Virus record (IMG/VR): IMGVR_UViG_3300049489_000385
Span: 1-37,010 of that record
Origin: a virus
DNA: 37,010 bases
Direction: 5' to 3' (one strand)
How positions within the stretch are numbered: the stretch's first letter is position 1; each line of letters begins with the position of its first letter. The position numbers and the translations under genes were made by a program. Under the pieces are notes generated by a model that was given only the letters and a program-made list of their open reading frames with translations, did no database searches and was not told the DNA's origin. Positions 1 through 5,883 of the stretch are shown one piece after another.

Positions 1-127
1 TAACTAAGTCGATTCGCCGCCCTACTTTCTGCGCCCCTTTTGGGGGCCGATTTGGGGCAGCTCACCTACTAGTTAGAGAGCTGGTTAGCTCATTACTGAG
101 CCTTTCGCGGAAACCTTGCGGCCTCTT
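1..127. repeat. Terminal direct repeat, left copy (contig overlap)
   Basis: These 127 bases are identical to 36884-37010. The length is a common maximum assembly k-mer, so the simplest reading is a circular assembly graph cut open. The unit genome would be 36883 bp, circular or circularly permuted, as expected for headful packaging. A true short terminal repeat of the virion DNA cannot be excluded from sequence alone. No gene crosses the joint. Confidence 0.9.
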
Positions 128-240
128 GCGCTTGAGAGTACTCACCCCAACTGCTTTGATGGGGCTTCTTTCTATCAAGAAAACTATGGCCAGTTTTCCG
201 CCTCAGTCCCTCAAGCGACCTCGGCACTCAGAACGTGTTT
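1..240 (-). ncRNA. Candidate structured leader RNA, part 1 (continues at 36883-36701)
   Basis: There is no credible gene here, but hairpins are dense: GAAAACT/AGTTTTC (179-198, 7 bp), CCCCA/TGGGG (145-164), GAGCT/AGCTC (78-91), and GCCCC/GGGGC with a TTTT loop (33-47). The 33-37 arm can instead pair within CTGCGCCCC (29-37) to GGGGCAG (54-60), so two folds exclude each other, as in attenuators. If the leftward promoter at 262-291 is used, this is the first half of a roughly 420-nt untranslated leader that crosses the contig ends. A put- or nut-like antitermination leader is an inference. An origin of replication is the alternative. Confidence 0.4.
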
Positions 241-243
241 GCG

Positions 244-263
244 TTTTGAGTTGATGGGGTAAT
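244..263. repeat. 20-bp direct repeat, copy 1
   Basis: TTTTGAGTTGATGGGGTAAT occurs here and again at 36717-36736. On the leftward strand one copy lies at the expected transcription start of the leftward promoter. The other lies just upstream of the SD of the first leftward gene. The copies therefore bracket the presumed leader. Confidence 0.8.
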
Positions 264-291
264 ATTAGCATTGACGATTTATATATGTCAA
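262..291 (-). promoter_or_regulatory. Leftward promoter with shared 12-bp operator-like element
   Basis: On the minus strand TTGACA (291-286, a perfect -35) is followed after 18 bp by TAATAT (267-262). The spacer and -10 contain GTCAATGCTAAT (275-264). The same 12-mer sits in the matching position of the rightward promoter near 501-512. This is probably the main promoter of the leftward operon, controlled by the Cro-like protein at 536-781 (inferred). Confidence 0.55.
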
Positions 292-485
292 CGTCTTTGC
301 GAATATTTACAAATAATAATTTAGAGACTATAAACATTATGAAACAGAGCGAAAAACTTGGTTACAAATTGAGCGAATTGATTGATTTAAGCTGCCGCCT
401 GCTCATTATTTATTACCTTAATTGATACTCATTAATATTAGCTATGCTGTTGCTAACTTATCAATTAGCAAAGACATTTAATTAC

Positions 486-514
486 TTGCACTTTAAAAAT
501 GTCAATGCTAATTT
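486..514 (+). promoter_or_regulatory. Rightward promoter candidate with shared operator-like element
   Basis: TTGCAC (486-491), a 17-bp spacer and TAATTT (509-514) precede the SD of the regulator gene at 536. The -10 is weak, but GTCAATGCTAAT (501-512) is the exact inverted copy of 264-275 and holds the same place relative to the -10 in both promoters. A further dyad, TAATTGATA (419-427) and TATCAATTA (459-467), lies upstream. From 292 to 485 the sequence is AT-rich and shows only a 28-codon frame (339-425) without a good SD. Confidence 0.45.
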
Positions 515-535
515 ATGACTCAGAGGAGTATTTTC

Positions 536-781
536 ATGAACGAACAAATTAATGACGCTCAAATTGACTCGATAAAACGGGCAATTCAAATTGTTGGTAG
601 TCAGGGAGCAATGGCAGAACGTCTAAACCTAAAAAGCCAGGGAACTATCAGCCAATGGGTAACAAAACGCCGCCCATTACCGGCCAAACATTGCCTAAAA
701 ATCGAGGCGATGACGGAGGGTGTAATCACCCGTTACGAGCTGCGCCCAGACGTTTTCGGAACAACCAATATTGCAGCCTAA
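536..781 (+). CDS. Cro/YdaS-like helix-turn-helix regulator
   Basis: An 81-aa protein starting MNEQIND. The ATG at 536 is chosen because GAGGAG lies 8 nt upstream; the in-frame ATG at 515 has no SD. The fold reads as a small Cro-type HTH of the YdaS kind: 'GSQGAMAERLNLKSQGTISQW' covers the two recognition helices, followed by 'RRPLPAKHCLKIEAMT', typical of this family. It is the first gene after the divergent control region, and a hairpin terminator follows directly, so it may be made alone early. By position and family it probably represses one or both divergent promoters through the shared GTCAATGCTAAT sites. No matching CI-type repressor was found. Confidence 0.8.
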   Translation: MNEQINDAQIDSIKRAIQIVGSQGAMAERLNLKSQGTISQWVTKRRPLPAKHCLKIEAMTEGVITRYELRPDVFGTTNIAA

Positions 782-784
782 ATA

Positions 785-808
785 GCCAGCCCCAAGCTGG
801 CATTTTTT
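785..808 (+). terminator. Rho-independent terminator after the regulator gene
   Basis: GCCAGC (785-790), loop CCCAA, GCTGGC (796-801), then ATTTTTT. It stands between the regulator gene and the replication operon. Read-through or antitermination would be needed for the replication genes unless a promoter lies within 809-838, where none is evident. Confidence 0.75.
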
Positions 809-838
809 CATAAATAAGACAGGAAGGAGGGTTAGGTT

Positions 839-1702
839 ATGGCTCGCATTCGATCAACTAAACCAGAGTTTTGGACTAGTGATAAAGTAGTTGAATGTGA
901 AATAGCGACTCGACTACTTTTCATTGGGCTCTGGTCGTTTGCTGATGACGGTGGCGTTATGAAAGATTCGCCCAAGCGAATCAAGATGGAAGTGTTTCCA
1001 GCAGACGATTTTGACTCCACTACCATTCGAGGAATGCTAGACGAATTATCTAAGAATGGTTTAATAAAATACTTCACTGTCAAAGAAACGAGATATATCA
1101 AGGTGTTAGGATGGCATCATCAGAAAATAGACAAGCCATCGTTTAAATATCCTCAGCCAAATGGCGTAATTCCGAAGAGCAGGCAGCAATATATAGACTG
1201 CCAAACTAATAGCGTTCGACTAGCACTCGTCGAACCCTCACCCCCGGAGTCGAGTCGAGTCGAGTCGAGTCGAAGGGAGTCGAAGGGAGTCGAAGTCGAA
1301 GAGATACGCGACGACGACGACGAAACCTCGCCGAATAATTTCAGCCAAGAACCGGAAAGGGATATTTTCACGTCTGGGATAACCAACGCCCAAACCGTTT
1401 CAAACCCAGAGCACCCCGTTTGGAACTGGGTGCCCAGCAAAAACACTATGAGCGAATTTCTAAACCGATTTTCGATACCTGAAAAATTCATTCAGGAACG
1501 ACTCAGCGAATTCAAATCCTACTGGTCAGGGCGTCAGGATGGTGGCCCGAACTACGATGCCAAGTTTATGGCGAACGTTCAGAGCAATTGGAAAAAATTA
1601 GGTCACAACTGGCAACCGTCACCGCAATATTACGACTCAACGAAATCAATAATCGACCAGTACGGCGGCTGGGATGACGAGCCGAAGGAGAATTTAAAAT
1701 GA
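839..1702 (+). CDS. Replication initiator-like protein (O/DnaD-type N-terminus)
   Basis: 287 aa. The N-terminus (MARIRSTKPEFWTSDKVVEC.., residues 1-110) matches the winged-helix start common in phage replication proteins: 'RSIKPEFW..', then 'LLFIGLWSFADDGGVMKDSPKRIK'. The middle (about 135-165) is a low-complexity Ser/Arg/Glu stretch encoded by a GAGTC repeat array. An acidic run (DDDDE) follows, then a C-terminal domain with 'NAKFMANVQSNWKKLGHNWQPSP'-like helices. AGGAAGGAGG lies just upstream. The gene overlaps the next by ATGA, as initiator and helicase-loader genes do in lambdoid phages. Origin binding is inferred from family and position. Confidence 0.75.
   Translation: MARIRSTKPEFWTSDKVVECEIATRLLFIGLWSFADDGGVMKDSPKRIKMEVFPADDFDSTTIRGMLDELSKNGLIKYFTVKETRYIKVLGWHHQKIDKPSFKYPQPNGVIPKSRQQYIDCQTNSVRLALVEPSPPESSRVESSRRESKGVEVEEIRDDDDETSPNNFSQEPERDIFTSGITNAQTVSNPEHPVWNWVPSKNTMSEFLNRFSIPEKFIQERLSEFKSYWSGRQDGGPNYDAKFMANVQSNWKKLGHNWQPSPQYYDSTKSIIDQYGGWDDEPKENLK
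1247..1300. repeat. GAGTC pentamer and GAAGGGAGTC decamer array (candidate origin iterons)
   Basis: Five perfect GAGTC units (1247-1271) are followed by two GAAGGGAGTC units (1272-1291) and GAAGTCGAAG. The array lies in the middle of the initiator-like gene, where lambda O carries its iterons. A GACGACGACGA run and the AT-rich AATAATTT follow downstream. The pentamer is not a multiple of three, so gain or loss of a unit would shift the frame. GAGTC also fits GANTC, the CcrM/HinfI-type methylation site, seven times in 45 bp. Confidence 0.85.
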
Positions 1703-2301
1703 GTAATTTTTGGAACGATTCGCTCAAAGCAAATCTCAAGAAAGCATCTGATTTTTATCGGCCAAAGGTCTGGTCAATCGATCATAACAAGATCTGGCAA
1801 GATGCGCTCAAGGGCTACAAGGCTGAGGAAATAACTCAGGCGTTTGAGGATTACTATCGATCCAGTGCTTACATGCCAAAGCCGTCAGAAATCATCAAAA
1901 TCATGCGATATTTTAGTCCGCAGAGAACAAACCAACAGCCAGAGGCAGAACACGAGCCATTGCCTGATTGCAACGAGATTATCGCTAGCGCCTGGATCCG
2001 GTTTAATTTTATCCAGAATGGTTTTGAACTTAAGTTCGAGGCACCTGAACCAGGAACAGAAACCAAGCGAGTTAGGATGACCGATTGCCAAGCGATATTG
2101 ATTTGTAACCTTGAGGCGAAAAGATGCAGGTTTCCCGATGCGATACAAGAAGCGTTTTGGTTGTTCGATGTGTGGGGAAAGGCAAAAGCACACAGAACGA
2201 GCGAGCAGCGTCTAGCAGCATCGCAAACACCCAAGCCAAACAAGCAAGAACTAGGGCCAGTGCCAGATTATTCTTATTTGTTTGAGGGTTCAGCAGCATG
2301 A
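1699..2301 (+). CDS. Replication P-like helicase-loader candidate
   Basis: 200 aa, starting in the ATGA overlap with the initiator gene. Residues 1-70 (MSNFWNDSLKANLKKASDFY..W..ALKGYKAEEITQAFEDYYRS..YMPKPSEIIKIM) resemble the start of phage P-type loaders, which bring host DnaB to the origin. The C-terminal half is of unknown fold and ends PVPDYSYLFEGSAA. No phage helicase or polymerase is encoded, which fits dependence on host DnaB. The function rests on position and weak N-terminal likeness. Confidence 0.55.
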   Translation: MSNFWNDSLKANLKKASDFYRPKVWSIDHNKIWQDALKGYKAEEITQAFEDYYRSSAYMPKPSEIIKIMRYFSPQRTNQQPEAEHEPLPDCNEIIASAWIRFNFIQNGFELKFEAPEPGTETKRVRMTDCQAILICNLEAKRCRFPDAIQEAFWLFDVWGKAKAHRTSEQRLAASQTPKPNKQELGPVPDYSYLFEGSAA

Positions 2302-2498
2302 ATTGCAAAATATGCAACACGGAATTTAAACAGCGAAACAGGATGCAAGTCACTTGTGGCGGCGAGTGCGCGAAGATCTACAAAAACAGGCCAGAAAAAA
2401 AGGGTTACATGCCAACGCATAGAGACATCGAAAAGAACGACGAAGTGGCGTTCAAAAACCTGTTCTTGCTCGGTCGAGTCGGAAGGCTGTCAGCATGA
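2298..2498 (+). CDS. Small zinc-ribbon-like protein (paralogue of 2932-3132)
   Basis: 66 aa. CKIC (3-6) and CGGEC near residue 20 form a likely zinc knuckle, followed by a basic stretch and 'NDEVAFKNLFLLGRVGRLS'. It shares the pattern C..C..EFK..R....C.GEC and the later 'NDEV.F.N' with the protein at 2932-3132. The start overlaps the previous stop in CAGCATGA, with GAGGG 9 nt upstream. No function is recognised; nucleic-acid binding is plausible. Confidence 0.7.
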   Translation: MNCKICNTEFKQRNRMQVTCGGECAKIYKNRPEKKGYMPTHRDIEKNDEVAFKNLFLLGRVGRLSA

Positions 2499-2935
2499 AA
2501 AAGCGCAAGCAATACAACGAGTACAAAAAGTTTTTAGAGCTGATCGTTGGCGCTCAATTCTGTTGGCAGTCAGTCGATCCGTTATCGGCTAACCCGGATA
2601 TCACGCACACGCGGTTAAGCCACAGAAACGCGCTCAAGCGCTCAAATTTGCACAAGACGAAAGATTTTTTCACCGGGATCACCTCGCGCCGAAAGCTCAA
2701 ATGGAAGGTGATCGTTGAGGTCGAATTCAAGACGCCAGACGGCAAAACGTACTATCGAGGGGCAGATATGGTGATCCATGGAATTTTGAGCGAGGCAGAC
2801 GGGCACTATCAAAAACTCATCGAGGAAATATTTGCTGAAGCGCAGATGAAGCACTACGTGACCACTCACATGACCATGGAAGTTTTGGGTACGGATTCAA
2901 TTCGGGAAACTGATTTTCAGGAGTGTGCAGCATGA
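2495..2935 (+). CDS. Conserved-looking hypothetical early protein
   Basis: 146 aa, not recognised. It is basic at the start (MKKRKQYNEYKKF), with a central mixed region and a beta-rich segment 'KWKVIVEVEFKTPDGKTYYRGADMVIHGI' followed by a helix 'YQKLIEEIFAEAQMKHYV'. No metal site or transmembrane (TM) helix is seen. It lies between two paralogous zinc-ribbon genes and overlaps both by ATGA, with GGAAGG before its start, so the three are translationally coupled in the early operon. Confidence 0.65.
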   Translation: MKKRKQYNEYKKFLELIVGAQFCWQSVDPLSANPDITHTRLSHRNALKRSNLHKTKDFFTGITSRRKLKWKVIVEVEFKTPDGKTYYRGADMVIHGILSEADGHYQKLIEEIFAEAQMKHYVTTHMTMEVLGTDSIRETDFQECAA

Positions 2936-3132
2936 AATACAAAAAACAATGCGCAGTGTGTGGGATCGAGTTTAAAACATGTCGAGTCGACGCGAAATGC
3001 TGCGGGACTGAATGCGCCGGTGTTAATCTGAGTAGACGCGCAAACAATCCGATTAGCAGTGATTTAGATAACGATGAGGTTATGTTTAGAAACCGTCTCA
3101 TTCTCCGCCCAACAATAACCAGACTAGGGTAA
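2932..3132 (+). CDS. Small zinc-ribbon-like protein (paralogue of 2298-2498)
   Basis: 66 aa from the ATG at 2932, which overlaps the upstream TGA and has AGGAG 7 nt before it. CAVC, CCGTEC and a basic tail follow the same plan as the protein at 2298-2498: Cys pair, EFK, second Cys pair, then 'DNDEVMFRNRLILRPTITRLG'. The two copies flank one hypothetical gene, which suggests a local duplication. Function unknown. Confidence 0.7.
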   Translation: MKYKKQCAVCGIEFKTCRVDAKCCGTECAGVNLSRRANNPISSDLDNDEVMFRNRLILRPTITRLG

Positions 3133-3137
3133 TCAGC

Positions 3138-3350
3138 ATGAGATTCGGAAACAAAGAAACGACAATGACGGTGACAAATCACGCCATGAGAATCAAGGAG
3201 CAGTTTCAGATTGACAGGGATGTTAAGGCCTTTCTGCGCAAGGGCGGCAAGGTCAAAAAAATTGCTTCCGGGGTTTTCGGGCAGACTGATTTTGCTCACG
3301 GCAGCGCGCGGAAAGTGAACAAGCCGGAAAAGGCGAAATTAGCGAATTAG
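3138..3350 (+). CDS. Small hypothetical protein
   Basis: 70 aa, basic, no TM helix. The segment 'IDRDVKAFLRKGGKVKKIASGVFG' resembles short phage proteins with a 'FL.KGGKV' hairpin, whose function is not established. It starts in a CAGCATGA context with AGGGT upstream, like its neighbours. Residue 11 or 17 could be an alternative start. Confidence 0.6.
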   Translation: MRFGNKETTMTVTNHAMRIKEQFQIDRDVKAFLRKGGKVKKIASGVFGQTDFAHGSARKVNKPEKAKLAN

Positions 3351-3378
3351 ATCGCAAAAAATGTAGTTTGGAGTAGGC

Positions 3379-3537
3379 ATAAGCTCTGCTGATCTTTGCA
3401 GGCTAACAGGGATTGCAAAAAGCACAATTTCAGAGATTGAAAATAGCGTTCAGCATCCGAGTGTTTGGACTATGTACAAAGTCGCAAAAGCGCTGGATTG
3501 CACGATTGAAAGCCTGTTGAAACATGGAACAAAATGA
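3379..3537 (+). pseudogene. Headless XRE-type helix-turn-helix frame
   Basis: The frame encodes SSADLCRLTGIAKSTISEIE.. followed by '..HPSVWTMYKVAKALDCTIESLLKHGTK', a clear XRE HTH lacking its first helix. A TAG stop (3364-3366) closes the frame upstream. No ATG, GTG or TTG precedes the HTH core; the first ATG lies inside the domain. GGAG stands 5 nt before an ATA codon at 3379, so a rare ATA start is the only way to an intact short product. A decayed regulator is more likely. Confidence 0.5.
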
Positions 3538-3569
3538 CCGTAACGCCTCTCGTTGAAGCGCAAACTTAG

Positions 3570-3772
3570 ACCTGAATCTACAGGTATCAACTGGACTGTT
3601 GGGAGATTTGATAAGAAGCGCGCAGATTAATGCGCGAGATCAACGGTGAAAAGCCGTGTTGTTCTGTTGGGCAAGCCGAAAGGATAAAACCAACCCTTAT
3701 TTACCTGATGGACGCGCACCAGGAATCGGTAATTTAGCGGGGATAACCCGCTGACAGCCCGGAAAGACGGGC
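3570..3772 (+). ncRNA. Candidate structured RNA or structured 5' leader
   Basis: The gene-free interval 3541-3808 holds six stems in a row: ACCTG/CAGGT (3570-3585), CGCGC/GCGCG (3619-3636), CAACGG/CCGTGTTG with one bulge (3641-3661), GTTGG/CCAAC (3666-3694), AGCGGG/CCCGCT with a GATAA loop (3736-3752), and GCCCG/CGGGC with a GAAAGA loop (3757-3772). The SD of the next gene follows about 20 nt later. It matches no RNA family I can name. It could be a non-coding RNA, an attenuator for the 3809 gene, or a riboswitch-like leader. Confidence 0.45.
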
Positions 3773-3808
3773 ACTAATCACAATCAAGGTGGGGGAGGGA
3801 ATTAAATA

Positions 3809-4018
3809 ATGAAATTGCAGGAATTTAAGCACAATACGACAGAAATATTTGTTGAGGGAAAAGAGTGTTCGGTAACCGTCAATCCGTGGGCGAACATGGA
3901 AGGCTTAAACATGATGATGCATGGCAAGGATTTGTCGTTGCGACTGGCGGGCGCATTGCGATGGGAAGATATTGACGTGTTGTTAGTGGCCTTTAATGCG
4001 GCTAGGGCTATTGAATGA
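3809..4018 (+). CDS. Small hypothetical protein
   Basis: 69 aa, beginning MKLQEFKHNTTEIFVEGKEC, with a predicted beta start and helical end ('LRWEDIDVLLVAFNAARAIE'). GGGGGAGGG stands about 9 nt before the start. It overlaps the next gene by ATGA and follows the candidate structured RNA, whose folding could affect its translation. No family recognised. Confidence 0.65.
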   Translation: MKLQEFKHNTTEIFVEGKECSVTVNPWANMEGLNMMMHGKDLSLRLAGALRWEDIDVLLVAFNAARAIE

Positions 4019-4254
4019 CCGACGATCAAGAACGCGAGATATGCGACAGGTATATGCAACGGGCGTGGGCCGAATGGCATACAGATGTTGAAGATGACTT
4101 GTTACCTGCGATAAATATCAGCTTCCGAAAGGGGTTTTATGCGGCATGGTGTTTGGCGATTAGTGTGAGAGAAGATGGGTCGGTTAAATGGTCAAGTGGG
4201 CGAAATGAACGAAATCAAAAAGGCGATGAAAAAAGCGTGGGAAGACTGGCATAA
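4015..4254 (+). CDS. Small hypothetical protein, first of a tandem paralogue pair
   Basis: 79 aa. 'RYMQRAWAEWHTDVEDDLLPAINISFRKGFYAAW' aligns with 'KAMKKAWEDWHKGIPAELLPRQTMTLEYGFKTGV' in the next gene, so the pair arose by duplication. The last 27 codons overlap the start of the second copy in another frame; the homologous part ends before the overlap. The start overlaps the previous stop (ATGA). Function unknown. Confidence 0.65.
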   Translation: MTDDQEREICDRYMQRAWAEWHTDVEDDLLPAINISFRKGFYAAWCLAISVREDGSVKWSSGRNERNQKGDEKSVGRLA

Positions 4255-4372
4255 GGGCATCCCGGCTGAGTTATTGCCACGACAAACAATGACGCTTGAA
4301 TATGGGTTTAAAACTGGCGTTGAGTACGAAAAGAAACGGGCGGCAGATCAAGCAAAAAAAGAGGCTTTATAA
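4175..4372 (+). CDS. Small hypothetical protein, second of a tandem paralogue pair
   Basis: 65 aa if begun at 4175, where GAGAGAAG stands directly upstream. The alternative start at 4205 (MNEIKKAMKKAWEDWH, 55 aa) is where likeness to the upstream paralogue begins, so the true start is uncertain. The C-terminus is lysine-rich and helical (YEKKRAADQAKKEAL). It ends directly before the RuvC-like resolvase gene. Function unknown. Confidence 0.6.
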   Translation: MGRLNGQVGEMNEIKKAMKKAWEDWHKGIPAELLPRQTMTLEYGFKTGVEYEKKRAADQAKKEAL

Positions 4373-4825
4373 ATGGTTCATATCGGCATTGATCCAGATC
4401 TAAAAAAAAGCGGCGTAGCGATCTTGATCGACGGGCGCTACATATCTCTTAAATCAATGACGTTCCCGGACGTTGTAAAAATGATCAGTAGGCAGAGCAG
4501 TTACGATGACGTGCTATTCACAATCGAGGATGTAAACGCGCACAATCCGACATTTAGCCGGGGGAAGCAGAATCAATCAGTCATGAATAAAATCAGTCAA
4601 AACGTTGGGCAAGTCAAAGCTGTTGGCACGCTGATAGTGCAACTGCTTGAGCACCACAAATGCCCGTATGAGCTGATCAAGCCGCTAACCGGATTACTCA
4701 AGCAAGCCAAAGATAACAAAGAGCTGTTTAATCGGCTCACAGGATGGACATGGCCAAGCAACGCAGACACTAGGGATGCCGCCATGCTCATTCATCGCTA
4801 TGCAAAAAAACAGGGGGCAGCATGA
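4373..4825 (+). CDS. RuvC-like Holliday junction resolvase
   Basis: 150 aa with an RNase H-type fold: 'IGIDPDLKKSGVAIL' gives the first catalytic Asp (residue 7), 'LFTIEDVNAH' the Glu (52), and 'NADTRDAAMLIHRY' the late Asp pair (132, 135). This matches RuvC-like phage resolvases in length and motif order. Such enzymes cut branched DNA before packaging or during recombination. It fits with the RecE/RecT pair on the opposite strand. The start follows the previous stop directly. Confidence 0.8.
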   Translation: MVHIGIDPDLKKSGVAILIDGRYISLKSMTFPDVVKMISRQSSYDDVLFTIEDVNAHNPTFSRGKQNQSVMNKISQNVGQVKAVGTLIVQLLEHHKCPYELIKPLTGLLKQAKDNKELFNRLTGWTWPSNADTRDAAMLIHRYAKKQGAA

Positions 4826-4998
4826 GCAGACAACTAGATTGCAGACGATGCGAAAAGCCAATGGCCACGCTACGCGATGCAAAAGTGAGGCGCGGAATTG
4901 TTGTCTACTGCGAGGAATGCGACCGAGAAATACAAGCGCTACTAAGTCCAAAAATAACTGATATTCCCGAATTTTTGCGCGGATTTATGGGCAAATGA
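4822..4998 (+). CDS. Small four-cysteine zinc-ribbon protein
   Basis: 58 aa (MSRQLDCRRCEKPMATLRDA..). CRRC and CEEC (residues 7-10 and about 35-38), spaced by a basic beta-hairpin, form a classical zinc ribbon; the tail is helical. The start lies in a CAGCATGA overlap with the resolvase stop, with GGGGG 5 nt upstream. Possibly a recombination or regulatory accessory protein by position (inference). Confidence 0.7.
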   Translation: MSRQLDCRRCEKPMATLRDAKVRRGIVVYCEECDREIQALLSPKITDIPEFLRGFMGK

Positions 4999-5129
4999 GT
5001 AGTTTTTACTGCGACAAATGCGGCGCTGAGTGTATCGACTCATCCAATGGTTATGTGACGGGATGCAAACATCACCCGCCAGATACGCAACCTAAGCCAG
5101 TCAATGCTCGATTTTTGAACAAGCTTTGA
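4995..5129 (+). CDS. Small zinc-binding protein at the end of the early operon
   Basis: 44 aa. MSSFYCDKCGAEC..GYVTGCKHHPPD carries CxxC, a further Cys, and CKHH, a likely zinc site of a type common in small phage proteins near ninB-like genes. The start overlaps the previous stop (ATGA). It is the last rightward gene before the convergent leftward island. Confidence 0.65.
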   Translation: MSSFYCDKCGAECIDSSNGYVTGCKHHPPDTQPKPVNARFLNKL

Positions 5130-5166
5130 ACATGACATTTAATTAGACCAAAAAGTTTTTCAAAAT

Positions 5167-5195
5167 CAACCTAAATCCGGTCGATTAGGTTGTTT
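5167..5195 (+). terminator. Weak terminator-like hairpin at the end of the early operon
   Basis: CAACCTAAATC (5167-5177) pairs with GATTAGGTTG (5183-5192) with one bulged A, then TTT. It lies between the last rightward early gene and the convergent leftward genes. The short U tract makes it weak; it could serve both strands. Confidence 0.45.
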
Positions 5196-5226
5196 CCCGA
5201 TAGCAAACATAAAACGTTATCAGGAA

Positions 5227-5640
5227 TTAAAAAAAAACCAAAAAAACCAAAAAAACCAAAAAAACCAAGGCTAAGTGCCAGCGCACAAAGGTGCGGCCTG
5301 ACAAAGCACCGCTTAAACGAGCGCAAAACGCTTGCCCCATGATTCCCACGGGGTAACTGGTCAGGTCGGTTAAAAACGATAGGTCGACATTTTTAGGCTT
5401 GCGCCGGTAGGGCTTAGGCTTGCCCGTAACGCCCATCGCCAGCAAAACATCATCCACGCGCCCAGCATCAAGCAAAGTGCACCATATACGCGCCGTCAGT
5501 GGCAATGACGGCGGCACAGGACTTTCACCGCTCAATTAATGGCGGCCCGTATTGTACGGGATACCCAAAAAATCACGGCAGAAAACGACCGGCCAGACAT
5601 TGAGTCGGGCGCGTAGTTGCTCGATTTGCGCCGTTGTCAT
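5227..5640 (-). pseudogene. Helix-turn-helix gene interrupted by one in-frame TAA
   Basis: The first part (5640-5536) encodes MTTAQIEQLRARLNVWPVVF.. and stops at TAA (5538-5536) after ..IPYNTGRH. The same frame continues without a gap as LSGESPVPPSLPLTARIWCT.. to 5227. 'TGRH-x-LSGESPVPP' is the usual 'W/YLSGE.PVP' end of a phage HTH domain, so both halves belong to one protein of about 136 aa, and one base change would restore it. TAA is used normally elsewhere. The C-terminus is an odd VFL repeat encoded by a 9-bp tandem repeat. An amber-like switch, sequencing error or decay are all possible. Confidence 0.6.
5229..5268. repeat. 9-bp CCAAAAAAA tandem repeat
   Basis: Nine As, then CC plus seven As three times, then CCAAGG. 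The unit is in frame with the leftward HTH frame and gives its terminal VFLVFLVFLVFF. On the leftward transcript it is a U-rich tract that could also act as a termination tail. Confidence 0.85.
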
Positions 5641-5644
5641 TAGT

Positions 5645-5883
5645 CTAGCTCACCCTTTGCCACGCCCAAGACTCATAGTCGCCTGAATTCGTGATATTTT
5701 TGAACCCGGCGAATTCAGTGCCGCTCCAAAATTGCCTAGTAGCCATCGCAAGCACGAAAAATTCAGGCTCGTTCATTTCGTGCAAAGTGCGCATAAAGTG
5801 GTTTTTATTGATCGACCACTTGCCGCATGATTTTATTCCAGCATCGCAAAAGCCAAGCTTTTTGCAAGATCGTGATACACCAT
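5645..5883 (-). pseudogene. Frameshifted small gene
   Basis: Two neighbouring frames look natural. One runs through ..HVDFIIVSPVGMVYHDLAKS LAFAMLE to TAA at 5835-5833. The other continues as ..AGIKSCGKWSINKNHFMRTL.. and ends ..YESWAWQRVS at 5645. Joining them near 5835 needs one inserted base and would give one protein. The second part has its own ATG at 5794 (49 aa). No family is recognised. It sits between the RHH gene and the interrupted HTH gene. Confidence 0.4.

Noticed and set aside
1-240. tRNA-like look of the hairpin-rich sequence near 60-100
   Set aside because: No T-loop GTTCRANNC, no acceptor stem pairing and no anticodon arm of correct size could be built on either strand.
339-425. 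28-codon rightward frame MKQSEKLGYKLSELIDLSCR..
   Set aside because: No SD, AT-rich composition and overlap with operator-like dyads; treated as non-coding.
832-1101. Leftward frame opposite the initiator gene, and similar frames at 1153-1491 and 1869-2243
   Set aside because: Shadows of the rightward replication genes: no SD and composition set by the opposite strand.
5833-5883. Programmed -1 frameshift joining the two frames of the broken gene
   Set aside because: The only A run, CAAAAAG, does not form an X XXY YYZ heptamer in the needed phase, and no downstream pseudoknot was evident; mutation is simpler.
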